From contig JACRPO010000012.1 in the NCBI GenBank assembly GCA_016223165.1, positions 310,001 to 374,000 on the forward strand: a DNA stretch of 64,000 bases, read 5' to 3'. Made by a program: the position numbers and the translations under genes. Under the pieces are notes generated by a model. That model searched no databases and had not been told where the DNA came from. It saw nothing but the letters and a program-made list of their open reading frames with translations. Below, piece after piece: positions 8,226 to 16,134 of this stretch. Position 1 is the stretch's first letter. Each line of letters begins with the position of its first letter. The stretch comes from Burkholderiales bacterium (lineage in GTDB: Bacteria > Pseudomonadota > Gammaproteobacteria > Burkholderiales > Burkholderiaceae_C).

Positions 8226-9797
8226 TCACATGCGGAACACGCCGAAGCGCGACGGCACCGCCGGCACGCGGCCGGCGAGGTCGAGCAGCAGCGCCATCGT
8301 GTCGCGCGTCTCGGTCGGCTCGACGATCAGGTCGCACCAGGTGTTGCGGGCGAAGTTGTAGGCGTTGGCGAAGTCCTCGAAGGTCTTGCGCACCGGTGCC
8401 TTGTAGGCCTCGCGCTCGGCGTCGGTCCAGCTCGTGCCGTCGCGCTTGTGCTGGTCGTCCTTCACCATCGCCAGCGTGGTGGCGGCCTGCTCCGGGCCCA
8501 TGATCGCGGCGCGGCCGTTGGGCCACATGAGCATCGCGTTGGGCTTGAACGCGCGGCCGCACATCGCGAGGTAGCCCGCGCCGTACGAGCCGCCGTGGAT
8601 CAGGGTGTACTTGGGCACGCCGGCGCAGGTCATCGCGGTGATCATCTTGGCGCCGTGCTTGGCGATGCCGGCCTCCTCGGCCTCGCGGCCGACCATGAAG
8701 CCGTTGATGTCGGCCATGAACAGCAGCGGGATGTCGCGCTTGCAGCACAGGTCGATGAACTGCGTGGCCTTCATCGCGCTTTCGGAGAACAGCACGCCGT
8801 TGTTGCACAGGATGCCGATGTCGAAGCCCTTAATGCGTGCGAAGCCGGTGATCAGCGTGTCGCCGTACTCGGGCTTGAACTCGTGCAGGTCGCTGCCGTC
8901 GACGAGACGCAGCACGATCTCGCGGTTGTTCGTGGGGATGCGCGGGTCGGCGCTGACGATGCCGTAGATCTCGGCCGGATCGTGCAGCGGCTCGACCGGC
9001 TCTGCCACATCGCGCCGCTGCCTCGGCACGTCGCCCAGATGGCCGACGAGGTCGCGCAGGATCGCGATGGCGTGGGCGTCGCTCTCGGCCAGGCGGTCGG
9101 TCACGCCGTCCTCGCGGTTGGCGCGGTCGGCGTCGGCGGGGTTCGGCACGGCCATGCCGAACGCGAGCGCGCCGCGCTCGCGCACGACGACCACCTCGTC
9201 GCACAACGCGGCGACGAACGCGGCGCTGTCTGCCGCGGGGCCGTGCACGCTGGCGATCTGCGCGATGCCCTCGCGCGACATGCGCGTCTGCAGGTACAGG
9301 ATGGAGCCGAACTGGCCCTCGTCGGCGAACACGCCGGGCTTGGCGCCCGGCGCCTGCGCGCCCGGCTGCAGCAGCGTCACGCACGGCAGCCGGTGCTGCG
9401 ACGCGAAACGCAGCGCGCGCACGTGCTTCTTGGTGGTGTGTGCGTTGTAGGCGCCGTCGTTCACGGTCGGGTCATTGGCGATCACCATGCACGGCCGGCC
9501 GGCGATCATGCCCACGCCCGTCACCAGGCCCGCACCCGGCGGGTCGTCGCCGTACAGGCCCTCGCCCGCGAGCTGGCACAGCTCGAGGAAGGGCGAGCCG
9601 GCGTCGAGCAGCGCGCTCACGCGCTCGCGCACGAGCAACTGGCCGGCGTCGCGCAGCTTCTGCCGGGCCTCGGGCGAGCCGGCGGCCAAGGAGGCGGCGC
9701 GCCGGGTGCGCAGATCGGTCACGCGGGTCTCGTAGGACCTGCGATTGGCCTGCAGCTCTTGCGGGCTCGAGGTCATCGCGGAGGCGAGCAAGCTCAT
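8226..9797 (-). CDS. acyl-CoA carboxylase beta subunit with degenerate N-terminal half
   Basis: A 523-residue carboxyltransferase of the methylcrotonyl-CoA carboxylase beta type, which moves carboxyl from biotin to an acyl-CoA. The start MSLLASAM is chosen over a GTG nine codons upstream because GGAGG lies 5 nt before it. The C-terminal half is canonical: INGFMVG (364-370), HGGSYGAG (401-408), WPNGRAAIMGPEQAATTLA. The N-terminal half is not: the usual SGGAF is LQPGAQAPG (143-151), AGGAY is PAADSAAF (187-194), and the LGGA.H stretch is lost around 215-230. It would therefore contribute only a C-type half-site to an active site. The alpha gene follows in the operon. Confidence 0.9.
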   Translation of the reverse strand: MSLLASAMTSSPQELQANRRSYETRVTDLRTRRAASLAAGSPEARQKLRDAGQLLVRERVSALLDAGSPFLELCQLAGEGLYGDDPPGAGLVTGVGMIAGRPCMVIANDPTVNDGAYNAHTTKKHVRALRFASQHRLPCVTLLQPGAQAPGAKPGVFADEGQFGSILYLQTRMSREGIAQIASVHGPAADSAAFVAALCDEVVVVRERGALAFGMAVPNPADADRANREDGVTDRLAESDAHAIAILRDLVGHLGDVPRQRRDVAEPVEPLHDPAEIYGIVSADPRIPTNNREIVLRLVDGSDLHEFKPEYGDTLITGFARIKGFDIGILCNNGVLFSESAMKATQFIDLCCKRDIPLLFMADINGFMVGREAEEAGIAKHGAKMITAMTCAGVPKYTLIHGGSYGAGYLAMCGRAFKPNAMLMWPNGRAAIMGPEQAATTLAMVKDDQHKRDGTSWTDAEREAYKAPVRKTFEDFANAYNFARNTWCDLIVEPTETRDTMALLLDLAGRVPAVPSRFGVFRM

Positions 9798-9895
9798 CGT
9801 GTCCTCCGGCGCGGCGTCACGCACGGGCAGGTGCCGGCGCCCAGGCGGGTCGTGGGTTTCATCGTTGCGAAGCGAAGCGACATGCCGCTAAGATA

Positions 9896-9911
9896 CCAAA
9901 CATTCGTTAGG
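9896..9911. promoter_or_regulatory. palindromic operator between divergent carboxyltransferase genes
   Basis: The imperfect palindrome CCAAACATTCGTTAGG has half-sites C-n-AAC and GTT-n-G around a 4-bp centre. It follows a TAAGAT hexamer (9889-9894) that could be a -10 box reading rightward, so a bound repressor would cover the start of transcription. A sequence matching it at 12 of 14 positions lies at 25692-25705 before the SDR gene. The form suits a TetR-family regulator, but none is encoded in the window. Confidence 0.5.
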
Positions 9912-9938
9912 CTGAAAACGGCATCGACCCGGATCGTC

Positions 9939-11441
9939 ATGACATCGCCCCTCGGAACATCGCTCAGCGCCGCGGCCGCGGAAGTCGTGCACCGCCGCCA
10001 GGCCTACCAACGCGCGCTCGAGGTCCTGCACACCCGCCGCGCCGCGGCCCTGCTGGGCGGCCACGAAAAGGCGCGCAGGCTGCACAGCAGCCGCGGGCAG
10101 ATGCTGCCGCGCGACCGCATCACCGCGTTGCTCGACCCGGGCTCGCCGTTCCTGGAAATCGGCCAGCTCGCCGGCGCCGATCTCTACGAGGGCGTGCCGC
10201 CAGGCGCGACGATCATCACCGGGGTCGGCCTGGTCTGCGCACGCTGGTGCATGCTGATCGTCAACGACGCCACGGTGAAGGGCGGCACGATGTTCGGCAT
10301 GACGACCAAGCGGCACACGCGTGCGCAGCTGTTCGCGTGGCAGCACCGCCTGCCCTGCATCACGATGGTCCAGTCGGGTGGCGGCTTCCTGCCCGACCTC
10401 GAGAACATCTTCCCGGACGAAGGGCAGGCCGGCTCGATCATGTACAACCAGGTGAAGATGTCGTCCGAAGGCATCGCGCAGATCGCGCTGGTGCACGGTC
10501 CCTCGACGGCCGGCGGCGCGTACATCCCGGCGCTGTGTGACGAGGTGGTCATCATCCGCAACCAAGGCGCCATGTTTCTCGGCAGCCCCCAGCTGGTGTT
10601 CGCCGCCACCGGGGAGATCGTCGACATCGAGCCGCTCGGCGGCGCTGAGATGCACAGCCGGGTGAGCGGCGTCACCGACCACATCGCCGACGACGACGCC
10701 CATGCGCTGGCCATCACGCGGCGGATCGTGGAGCACCTGGGCGAGCCGCCGCGGCAGCGCTGGACCCGCGCCGAGGCCGAAGCGCCGCTGCACGACGCCC
10801 GCGAGCTCGGCGGCCTGGCCCGTGTCGGCGGCGCCGACGGCGTCGACTGCCGCGAGGTCATCGCGCGGCTGGTCGACGGCAGCCGCTTGCAGGAATTCAA
10901 ACAGCTGCACGGCGGGACGCTGGTCTGCGGCTTCGCACGCATCGAAGGTTTCGAGGTCGGCATCGTCGCCGGCAACGGCGAGCTCACCGCCCAGGCCGGC
11001 GCCAAGGGTGCGCACTTCATCGAGCTGTGCGGCCAGCGCGACATTCCGCTCGTGTTCCTGGCCGACTCGCCCGGGCTGGCCGCCAACGATGCCCCCGGGC
11101 AGCAGACGGTGGGCAAGCATGTGGCCAAGCTGCTCAACGCGACGGCGAATGCCGACGTGCCGAAGTTCACCCTCATCACCGGCAGCGCGCACGGCGCCGC
11201 CTACTACGCGCTGGGCGGCCGCTCGTTCAAGCCCAACGCGCTGCTGATGTGGCCGGGCGCGCGCGCCTCGGCTTCACCCGACGCGCCGGACGACGAAGCC
11301 GGCGCGCTGAACTGGGCGCGCCAGCTGTGGTGCGACATGGTCGTCGAGCCCGAGCAGACCCGTGCGGTGCTGGCACAGCTGCTCGACGTCGCCGGCCGCA
11401 ACCCGGCCCGACCGACCGCGTACGGGGCGTTCCGCATGTAG
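9939..11441 (+). CDS. carboxyltransferase paralog 1 with degenerate C-terminal half
   Basis: A 500-residue protein of the acyl-CoA carboxylase beta family. The N-terminal half keeps canonical motifs: VQSGGGFLP (144-152), STAGGAYIPALCDE (189-202), FLGSPQLVFAATGE and LGGAEMHSRVSGV. The C-terminal half is changed: the TGFMVG-type motif is DSPGLAAN (376-383), the GGSxGAG motif is TGSAHGAA (414-421), and the VMGGEQAA loop with the following roughly 36 residues is replaced by a short ASASPDAPDDEAG stretch. The start ATG is chosen by homology to family N-termini; only a weak GGA precedes it. It is divergent from the minus-strand carboxyltransferase and followed by a close paralog 20 bp downstream. 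Confidence 0.88.
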   Translation: MTSPLGTSLSAAAAEVVHRRQAYQRALEVLHTRRAAALLGGHEKARRLHSSRGQMLPRDRITALLDPGSPFLEIGQLAGADLYEGVPPGATIITGVGLVCARWCMLIVNDATVKGGTMFGMTTKRHTRAQLFAWQHRLPCITMVQSGGGFLPDLENIFPDEGQAGSIMYNQVKMSSEGIAQIALVHGPSTAGGAYIPALCDEVVIIRNQGAMFLGSPQLVFAATGEIVDIEPLGGAEMHSRVSGVTDHIADDDAHALAITRRIVEHLGEPPRQRWTRAEAEAPLHDARELGGLARVGGADGVDCREVIARLVDGSRLQEFKQLHGGTLVCGFARIEGFEVGIVAGNGELTAQAGAKGAHFIELCGQRDIPLVFLADSPGLAANDAPGQQTVGKHVAKLLNATANADVPKFTLITGSAHGAAYYALGGRSFKPNALLMWPGARASASPDAPDDEAGALNWARQLWCDMVVEPEQTRAVLAQLLDVAGRNPARPTAYGAFRM

Positions 11442-11461
11442 CGCCCGCAGGCACCCAGTCC

Positions 11462-12949
11462 ATGGACACCTCACAGGCGCACGGCGACGAAGACGAACAG
11501 CGGCGCGCCACCCGCGCAGCGCTCATGGCGTCGCTGCAGACGTGCAAAGACCAAGCCTGCCTGGGCGGCAGCGAGAAGGCCCGCAAGTTGCACAAGAGCC
11601 GCGGCCAGCTGCTGCCGCGCGAGCGCATCCAGGCGCTGCTCGACAACGGTTCCCCTTTCCTGGAGATCGGCCAGCTCACCGCCGCCGGCCTGTACGACGG
11701 CGTGCCGCCGGGCGCGACGATGGTCACCGCTGCCGGCCTCGTGGGTGGCCGCTGGTGCATGCTCATCGTCAACGACCCGACGGTGAAGGGCGGCACGATG
11801 TTCGGCATGACGACTAAGCGTCATGTGCGCGCGCAGCTGTTCGCATGGCAGCACCGCCTGCCCTGCATCACGATGGTCCAGTCCGGCGGCGCCTTTCTCC
11901 CGGACCTGGAGAACATCTTCCCCGACGACGGTCAGGGCGGCTCGATCATGTACAACCAGGTGAAGATGTCGTCGGAGGGCATCGTGCAGATCGCGCTGGT
12001 GTTCGGGCCGTCGACCGCCGGCGGCTCGTACGTCCCCGCGCTGTGCGACGAGGTCGTGATCGTGCGCAACCAGGGCGCGATGTTTCTCGGCAGCCCGCAG
12101 CTCGTCTATGCGGCCACCGGCGAAGTGATCGATGTCGAGCCGCTGGGCGGCGCCGAGATGCACTGCCGCATCAGCGGCGTCACCGACCACCTGGCCGAGG
12201 ACGACGCCGACGCGCTGGCCATCACGCGGCGGATCGTCCAGCACCTGGGCGAACCGCCGCGACTGCGCTGGACGCGTGCCGCCGCCGAGCCGCCACGCCA
12301 CGAACCCGGGCAGCTGAACGGCCTGGCGCGCTGCGGAGCACACGCGGGCGCCGACTGCCGGGAAATCATCGCGCGGCTGGTCGACGGCAGCCGCTTCCAG
12401 GAGTTCAAGCAGCTTCACGGCGGGACGCTGGTCTGCGGCTTCGCGCGCATCGAAGGTTTCGAGGTCGGCGTCGTCGCGGGCAACGGCGAGCTCACGGCCC
12501 AGGCCGCGGCGAAGGGTGCGCACTTCATCGAGCTGTGCGGCCAGCGCGACATTGCGCTCGTGTTCCTGGCGGACTCGCCGGGCTTTGCGGCCAGCGATCG
12601 CGCCGGCCAGGGCGGCGTGGGCAAACATGGGGCGAAGCTCCTCAACGCGGTGGCGAACTGCGACGTGCCCAAGCTCACCGTCGTCACCGGCCACGTGCAC
12701 GGCGCGAGCTATCACGCGCTGTGCGGTCGCGCCTTCAAGCCCAACGCGCTGCTGATGTGGCCGGGCGCGCGCGCGTCGGCGTCCCCCGACGCGCCAGACC
12801 ACGAAGCCGGCGCGCTGAACTGGGCGCGCCAGCTCTGGTGCGACGCCGTCGTCGAGCCCGGGCACACGCGCGAAGCGCTCGCCCAGCTGCTCGACATCGC
12901 CGGGCGCGTTCCGGCACGTCCCACCGCCTACGGCGCGTTCCGGATGTAG
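11462..12949 (+). CDS. carboxyltransferase paralog 2 with degenerate C-terminal half
   Basis: A 495-residue close paralog of the preceding gene, about 80% identical by eye over most of the length and similar in DNA, so a tandem duplication is likely. It keeps the N-terminal motifs SGGAFLP (141-147) and STAGGSYVPALCDE (184-197), but in the C-terminal half has DSPGFAAS (371-378) and TGHVHGAS (409-416) in place of the oxyanion motifs, and the same short ASASPDAPDHEAG loop. The first 20 residues differ from paralog 1. Its carboxyl donor would have to come from the single alpha subunit on the other strand. Confidence 0.88.
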   Translation: MDTSQAHGDEDEQRRATRAALMASLQTCKDQACLGGSEKARKLHKSRGQLLPRERIQALLDNGSPFLEIGQLTAAGLYDGVPPGATMVTAAGLVGGRWCMLIVNDPTVKGGTMFGMTTKRHVRAQLFAWQHRLPCITMVQSGGAFLPDLENIFPDDGQGGSIMYNQVKMSSEGIVQIALVFGPSTAGGSYVPALCDEVVIVRNQGAMFLGSPQLVYAATGEVIDVEPLGGAEMHCRISGVTDHLAEDDADALAITRRIVQHLGEPPRLRWTRAAAEPPRHEPGQLNGLARCGAHAGADCREIIARLVDGSRFQEFKQLHGGTLVCGFARIEGFEVGVVAGNGELTAQAAAKGAHFIELCGQRDIALVFLADSPGFAASDRAGQGGVGKHGAKLLNAVANCDVPKLTVVTGHVHGASYHALCGRAFKPNALLMWPGARASASPDAPDHEAGALNWARQLWCDAVVEPGHTREALAQLLDIAGRVPARPTAYGAFRM

Positions 12950-13012
12950 GCGCGACCTTGGCGGGCGATCTGCGCAGTCGTCGTTTCGATGTTCACAGAC
13001 AGGGAGAGCGTC

Positions 13013-13987
13013 ATGCCCGCCTTCATCTCGCGCCGGTTCGCCGCCATGGTCGTCCTCTGCACGCTCGGCTGCCGGGCGGCGTTCGCCGCCGACGAATTTC
13101 CCTCGCGTGCGCTGCGCATGATCGTCCCGTACTCCGCCGGCAGCTTCAGCGACGCGTTGTGCCGCGAACTGGCCGCCGGGATGTCGGCACACCTGAACCA
13201 GCCGGTGACGATCGACAACATTCCGGGCGCGGGTGCCACGATCGGCATGGCGCGCGCGAAGGCGGCGCCGCCGGACGGCTACACGATCGTCTACGTCGGC
13301 AGCTCGGCGATCATCAACGTGTCGCTCATGCCTCAGGTCCCCTACGACCCGCTGAAGGACTTTCGCTACATCGGTCTGATCGGCTACACGAACTACGTGC
13401 TCGCGTCGCATCCCGGACGGCCGTTCGCGGACTTCGCCGGCATGCTCGCCCGCGCCAAGGCGGCGCCCAACACGCTGACCATCGCTTCGCCTGGCAACGG
13501 GACGGCGAGCCACCTGTCGGCCGAGATCATGAAGAAGGCTGCGGGCATCAACGCCCGGCACGTCCCGTACAAGGGCAGCTCGCCGGCCGTGAACGACCTG
13601 GTGGCCGGGCATGTGGACATGATGATGGACCCCCAGACGACACTCGGCCCGTTCGTCCGCGCTGGCCGCCTCAGGGGGCTGGCGGTGACCGGGTCGCAGC
13701 GCATGCGCGAGCTTCCCGACGTGCCGACCTTGTCGGAGCTGGGCATCAAGGGCCTCGAGGTGCCGCTGGGCTGGTTCGGCATGGCCGCACCGGCGGGCAC
13801 GCCCGACGCCGTCATGACGCGTCTGCACGCGGCCATGAGCGCGGCGATGGAGCGCAGCACGGGAAAGCTCGGCGAGCTGGGCGTGCAGATCGGCTTCGGT
13901 TCGGCCGATGCGTTCCGGCGCTTCGTCGAGAGCGAGGTGCCGCGCTACGGACGGATCGTCGACGAGACCGGCGTCAAGCTGGAATGA
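13013..13987 (+). CDS. Bug/TctC-family periplasmic binding protein
   Basis: A 324-residue secreted receptor of the Bug (TctC) family, which binds small organic acids or amides in the periplasm. The signal peptide runs to about residue 24 (LGCRAAFAA) and is followed by the family motif FPSRALRMIVPYSAG; AAPPDGYTIVYV, HVPYKGSSPAVNDL and LPDVPTLSELG are also typical. The start is the Met preceded by GGGAGAG; an upstream ATG in frame lacks a good site. It lies 63 bp after carboxyltransferase paralog 2 and may be cotranscribed, linking uptake to the carboxylase. No TctAB membrane partner is present. Confidence 0.93.
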   Translation: MPAFISRRFAAMVVLCTLGCRAAFAADEFPSRALRMIVPYSAGSFSDALCRELAAGMSAHLNQPVTIDNIPGAGATIGMARAKAAPPDGYTIVYVGSSAIINVSLMPQVPYDPLKDFRYIGLIGYTNYVLASHPGRPFADFAGMLARAKAAPNTLTIASPGNGTASHLSAEIMKKAAGINARHVPYKGSSPAVNDLVAGHVDMMMDPQTTLGPFVRAGRLRGLAVTGSQRMRELPDVPTLSELGIKGLEVPLGWFGMAAPAGTPDAVMTRLHAAMSAAMERSTGKLGELGVQIGFGSADAFRRFVESEVPRYGRIVDETGVKLE

Positions 13988-14006
13988 AGTCAGTGGCTCG
14001 TCAAAT

Positions 14007-16007
14007 TCAGTCGGCGCGGCCCCACTGCGTGCGGTCGCTCGCGAAGCTCACGAAGAAGTCCAGCGCCGCGGGATTCATCATCGCGTCGCGGCTGGCTACC
14101 TTCTCCGGTGCGGCGCCGAGCAGGATCTTGCGCACCGGCAGCTCGAGCTTCTTGCCGGTGAGCGTGTAGGGCACGGCGTCGATGGCGACGTAGCTGTCGG
14201 GAACGTGCCGCGGCGAGCCCTGCGTGCGCAGCGCCTGCGTGATGCGCCGCTGCATCTCGTCGTCGAGGCGGTGGCCCGGCTTGGCGACGACGAACATCGG
14301 CATGAAGAACGCGCCGCCGGGCAGGTCGAGGTTCACCACCAGGCTGTCCTGCACGCCCTCGACGTTCTCGACGATGCGGTAGATCTCCGCCGTGCCGATG
14401 CGCACGCCGGCGCGGTTGAGCGTCGAATCGGAACGCCCGTAGATGAAGCAGCCGCCGCGCCGGTTGACCTTGAAGAAGTCGCCATGGCGCCACTGGCCGG
14501 GGTAGACGTCGAAGTAGCTCTCGCGGTAGCGGCGGTTGTCCTGGTCGCCCCAGAAGTACAGCGGCATCGACGGCATCGGCTGGCCGATGACGAGCTCGCC
14601 CACCGCGTCGATCAGCGGCCGCCCGTCGTCGTCGAGCGCGTGCGCGTCGACGCCGAGCAAGCGCGCCTGGATCTCGCCGGCGTGCACCGGCAGCGTGGGC
14701 GAGGCGCCGACGAAGGCCGAGCAGATGTCCGTGCCGCCGCTCTGCGAGGTGACCCACAGGTCCTGCTTGACCTCGCGGTAGAACCACTCGAAGGTCTCCG
14801 GCATGGCCGGCGAGCCGCCCAGCAGAACGCCCTCGAGCGCGGACAGGTCGTACTTCTGCGCCGGGCGCACGCCGGCCTTCATCATCATCTGCACGAAGGT
14901 CGGGCTGGCGCCGAACATCGTCACGCGGTGCTCGGCGGCGAGCTGCCACAGCCGCTCGACGTCGGGCGCGAGCGGGTTGCCGTCGTACAGCACGATGCGC
15001 CCGCCGGCGGCCATCCCCATGACCATGAAGTTGAACATCATCCAGCCGGTGGTCGTGTAGAAGAACAGGCACGAGTCGGGCGTCTGGTTCGCATGGAAGG
15101 CGATGACCTTCAGCGCCTCCAGCGTCATGCCGCCGTGGCCGTGCGTGATGGCCTTCGGCAGCCCGGTGGTGCCCGACGAATACAGGATCCACAACGGGTG
15201 GGCGAAGTCGACGTCCTCGTAGCGGAAGTCGTCGTGGGCGACGGGCTGCTCGGCCATCACTTCGGACCACAGTCGCGCGTTCGGCGTCGGCCGCGGCGCC
15301 GAGCGATCGAGGTCGGGCAGGAAGATCAGGTGCTCGAGCGACGGCAGCCCCTCGACCAGGCGGGCGAGTTCGCCGCGGCGTTCGAAGTCCTTGCCGCCGA
15401 AGCGGTAGCCGTCGACGGCGAACAGCAGCCGCGGCTCGATCTGCTGGAAGCGGTCGAGGATGCTGCGCGAACCGAAGTCGGGCGCGCACGCCGACCAGAC
15501 GGCGCCGATCGCCGTCGTGGCCAGCAGCGCGATCACGGCCTCGGGCGTGTTCGGCAGCGTCGAGGCGACGCGGTCGCCGGGCCGGATGCCCAGCCGGCGC
15601 AGCGCCTCGGCGAGCGTCGCCACCCGGTCGCGCAGGTCCGCCCAGTCGAGCGTGGCCGGCGGGCGGATTTCGCTGCGGTGGTGGATGGCCGGCCGCCCGC
15701 GCTGACCCTTGCGCAGCATGTGCTTGGCGAAGTTCACCCGCGCACCGGGGAACCAGACCGCACCGGGCATCACGCGCTCTTTCAGCACGCACTCGTAGGG
15801 CGTCGAGGAGTCGATCGCGAAGTACTGCCACAGCGCAGCCCAGAAGTCCTCGACGCGGTCGACCGACCACTGCCACAGCGCCGGGTAGTCGGCGAAGTCG
15901 AGGCCGCGTTCGCGCCGCAGCCAGTCCATGAAGCGCGACACCCCGGATGACCGCGCGAATTCCGCGCGCGGCGTCCACAGCAGGTCTCCCTCATCGAGCG
16001 CCATCAT
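14007..16007 (-). CDS. acetoacetyl-CoA synthetase
   Basis: A 666-residue ANL-superfamily adenylating enzyme of the acetoacetate-CoA ligase type, activating acetoacetate with ATP and CoA. The P-loop-like YSSGTTGLPKAITHG, the VTSQSGGTDICSAF segment and the C-terminal LTGKKLELPVRKIL with the catalytic Lys are visible; the N-terminal domain (WTPRAEFARSSGVSRFMDWL) is specific to this subfamily. The start is the first of two adjacent ATGs, with GAGGAG about 6 nt upstream. Its 3' end converges on the Bug gene 19 bp away. It would recycle acetoacetate produced by leucine, terpenoid or ketone catabolism. Confidence 0.93.
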   Translation of the reverse strand: MMALDEGDLLWTPRAEFARSSGVSRFMDWLRRERGLDFADYPALWQWSVDRVEDFWAALWQYFAIDSSTPYECVLKERVMPGAVWFPGARVNFAKHMLRKGQRGRPAIHHRSEIRPPATLDWADLRDRVATLAEALRRLGIRPGDRVASTLPNTPEAVIALLATTAIGAVWSACAPDFGSRSILDRFQQIEPRLLFAVDGYRFGGKDFERRGELARLVEGLPSLEHLIFLPDLDRSAPRPTPNARLWSEVMAEQPVAHDDFRYEDVDFAHPLWILYSSGTTGLPKAITHGHGGMTLEALKVIAFHANQTPDSCLFFYTTTGWMMFNFMVMGMAAGGRIVLYDGNPLAPDVERLWQLAAEHRVTMFGASPTFVQMMMKAGVRPAQKYDLSALEGVLLGGSPAMPETFEWFYREVKQDLWVTSQSGGTDICSAFVGASPTLPVHAGEIQARLLGVDAHALDDDGRPLIDAVGELVIGQPMPSMPLYFWGDQDNRRYRESYFDVYPGQWRHGDFFKVNRRGGCFIYGRSDSTLNRAGVRIGTAEIYRIVENVEGVQDSLVVNLDLPGGAFFMPMFVVAKPGHRLDDEMQRRITQALRTQGSPRHVPDSYVAIDAVPYTLTGKKLELPVRKILLGAAPEKVASRDAMMNPAALDFFVSFASDRTQWGRAD

Positions 16008-16134
16008 TCGTCTCCTCGTCGTCGATGCCTGCTTGCAGCGCATCGTAAGGCCGCCAGGCCGTCGCCGGCCCCGGAGCTCCCGCGGGCCGGCGGCGCACGG
16101 TGCGGCAACAACCGCGCCCTGCGCGCCGGCCGCT

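Noticed and set aside
6197..8503. A 768-residue plus-strand open frame opposite the carboxylase alpha gene.
   Set aside because: The minus strand encodes a clear biotin carboxylase with all motifs; the plus-strand frame has no recognisable domain.
8151..9938. A very long open frame that would extend carboxyltransferase paralog 1 upstream to over 1000 residues.
   Set aside because: The upstream part is antisense to the minus-strand carboxyltransferase and reads as low-complexity Arg/Ala/Gly-rich protein; family homology begins at the ATG at 9939.
14007..14030. A terminator between the convergent Bug and acetoacetyl-CoA synthetase genes.
   Set aside because: The gap is only 19 bp and no stem followed by a T-run is visible.
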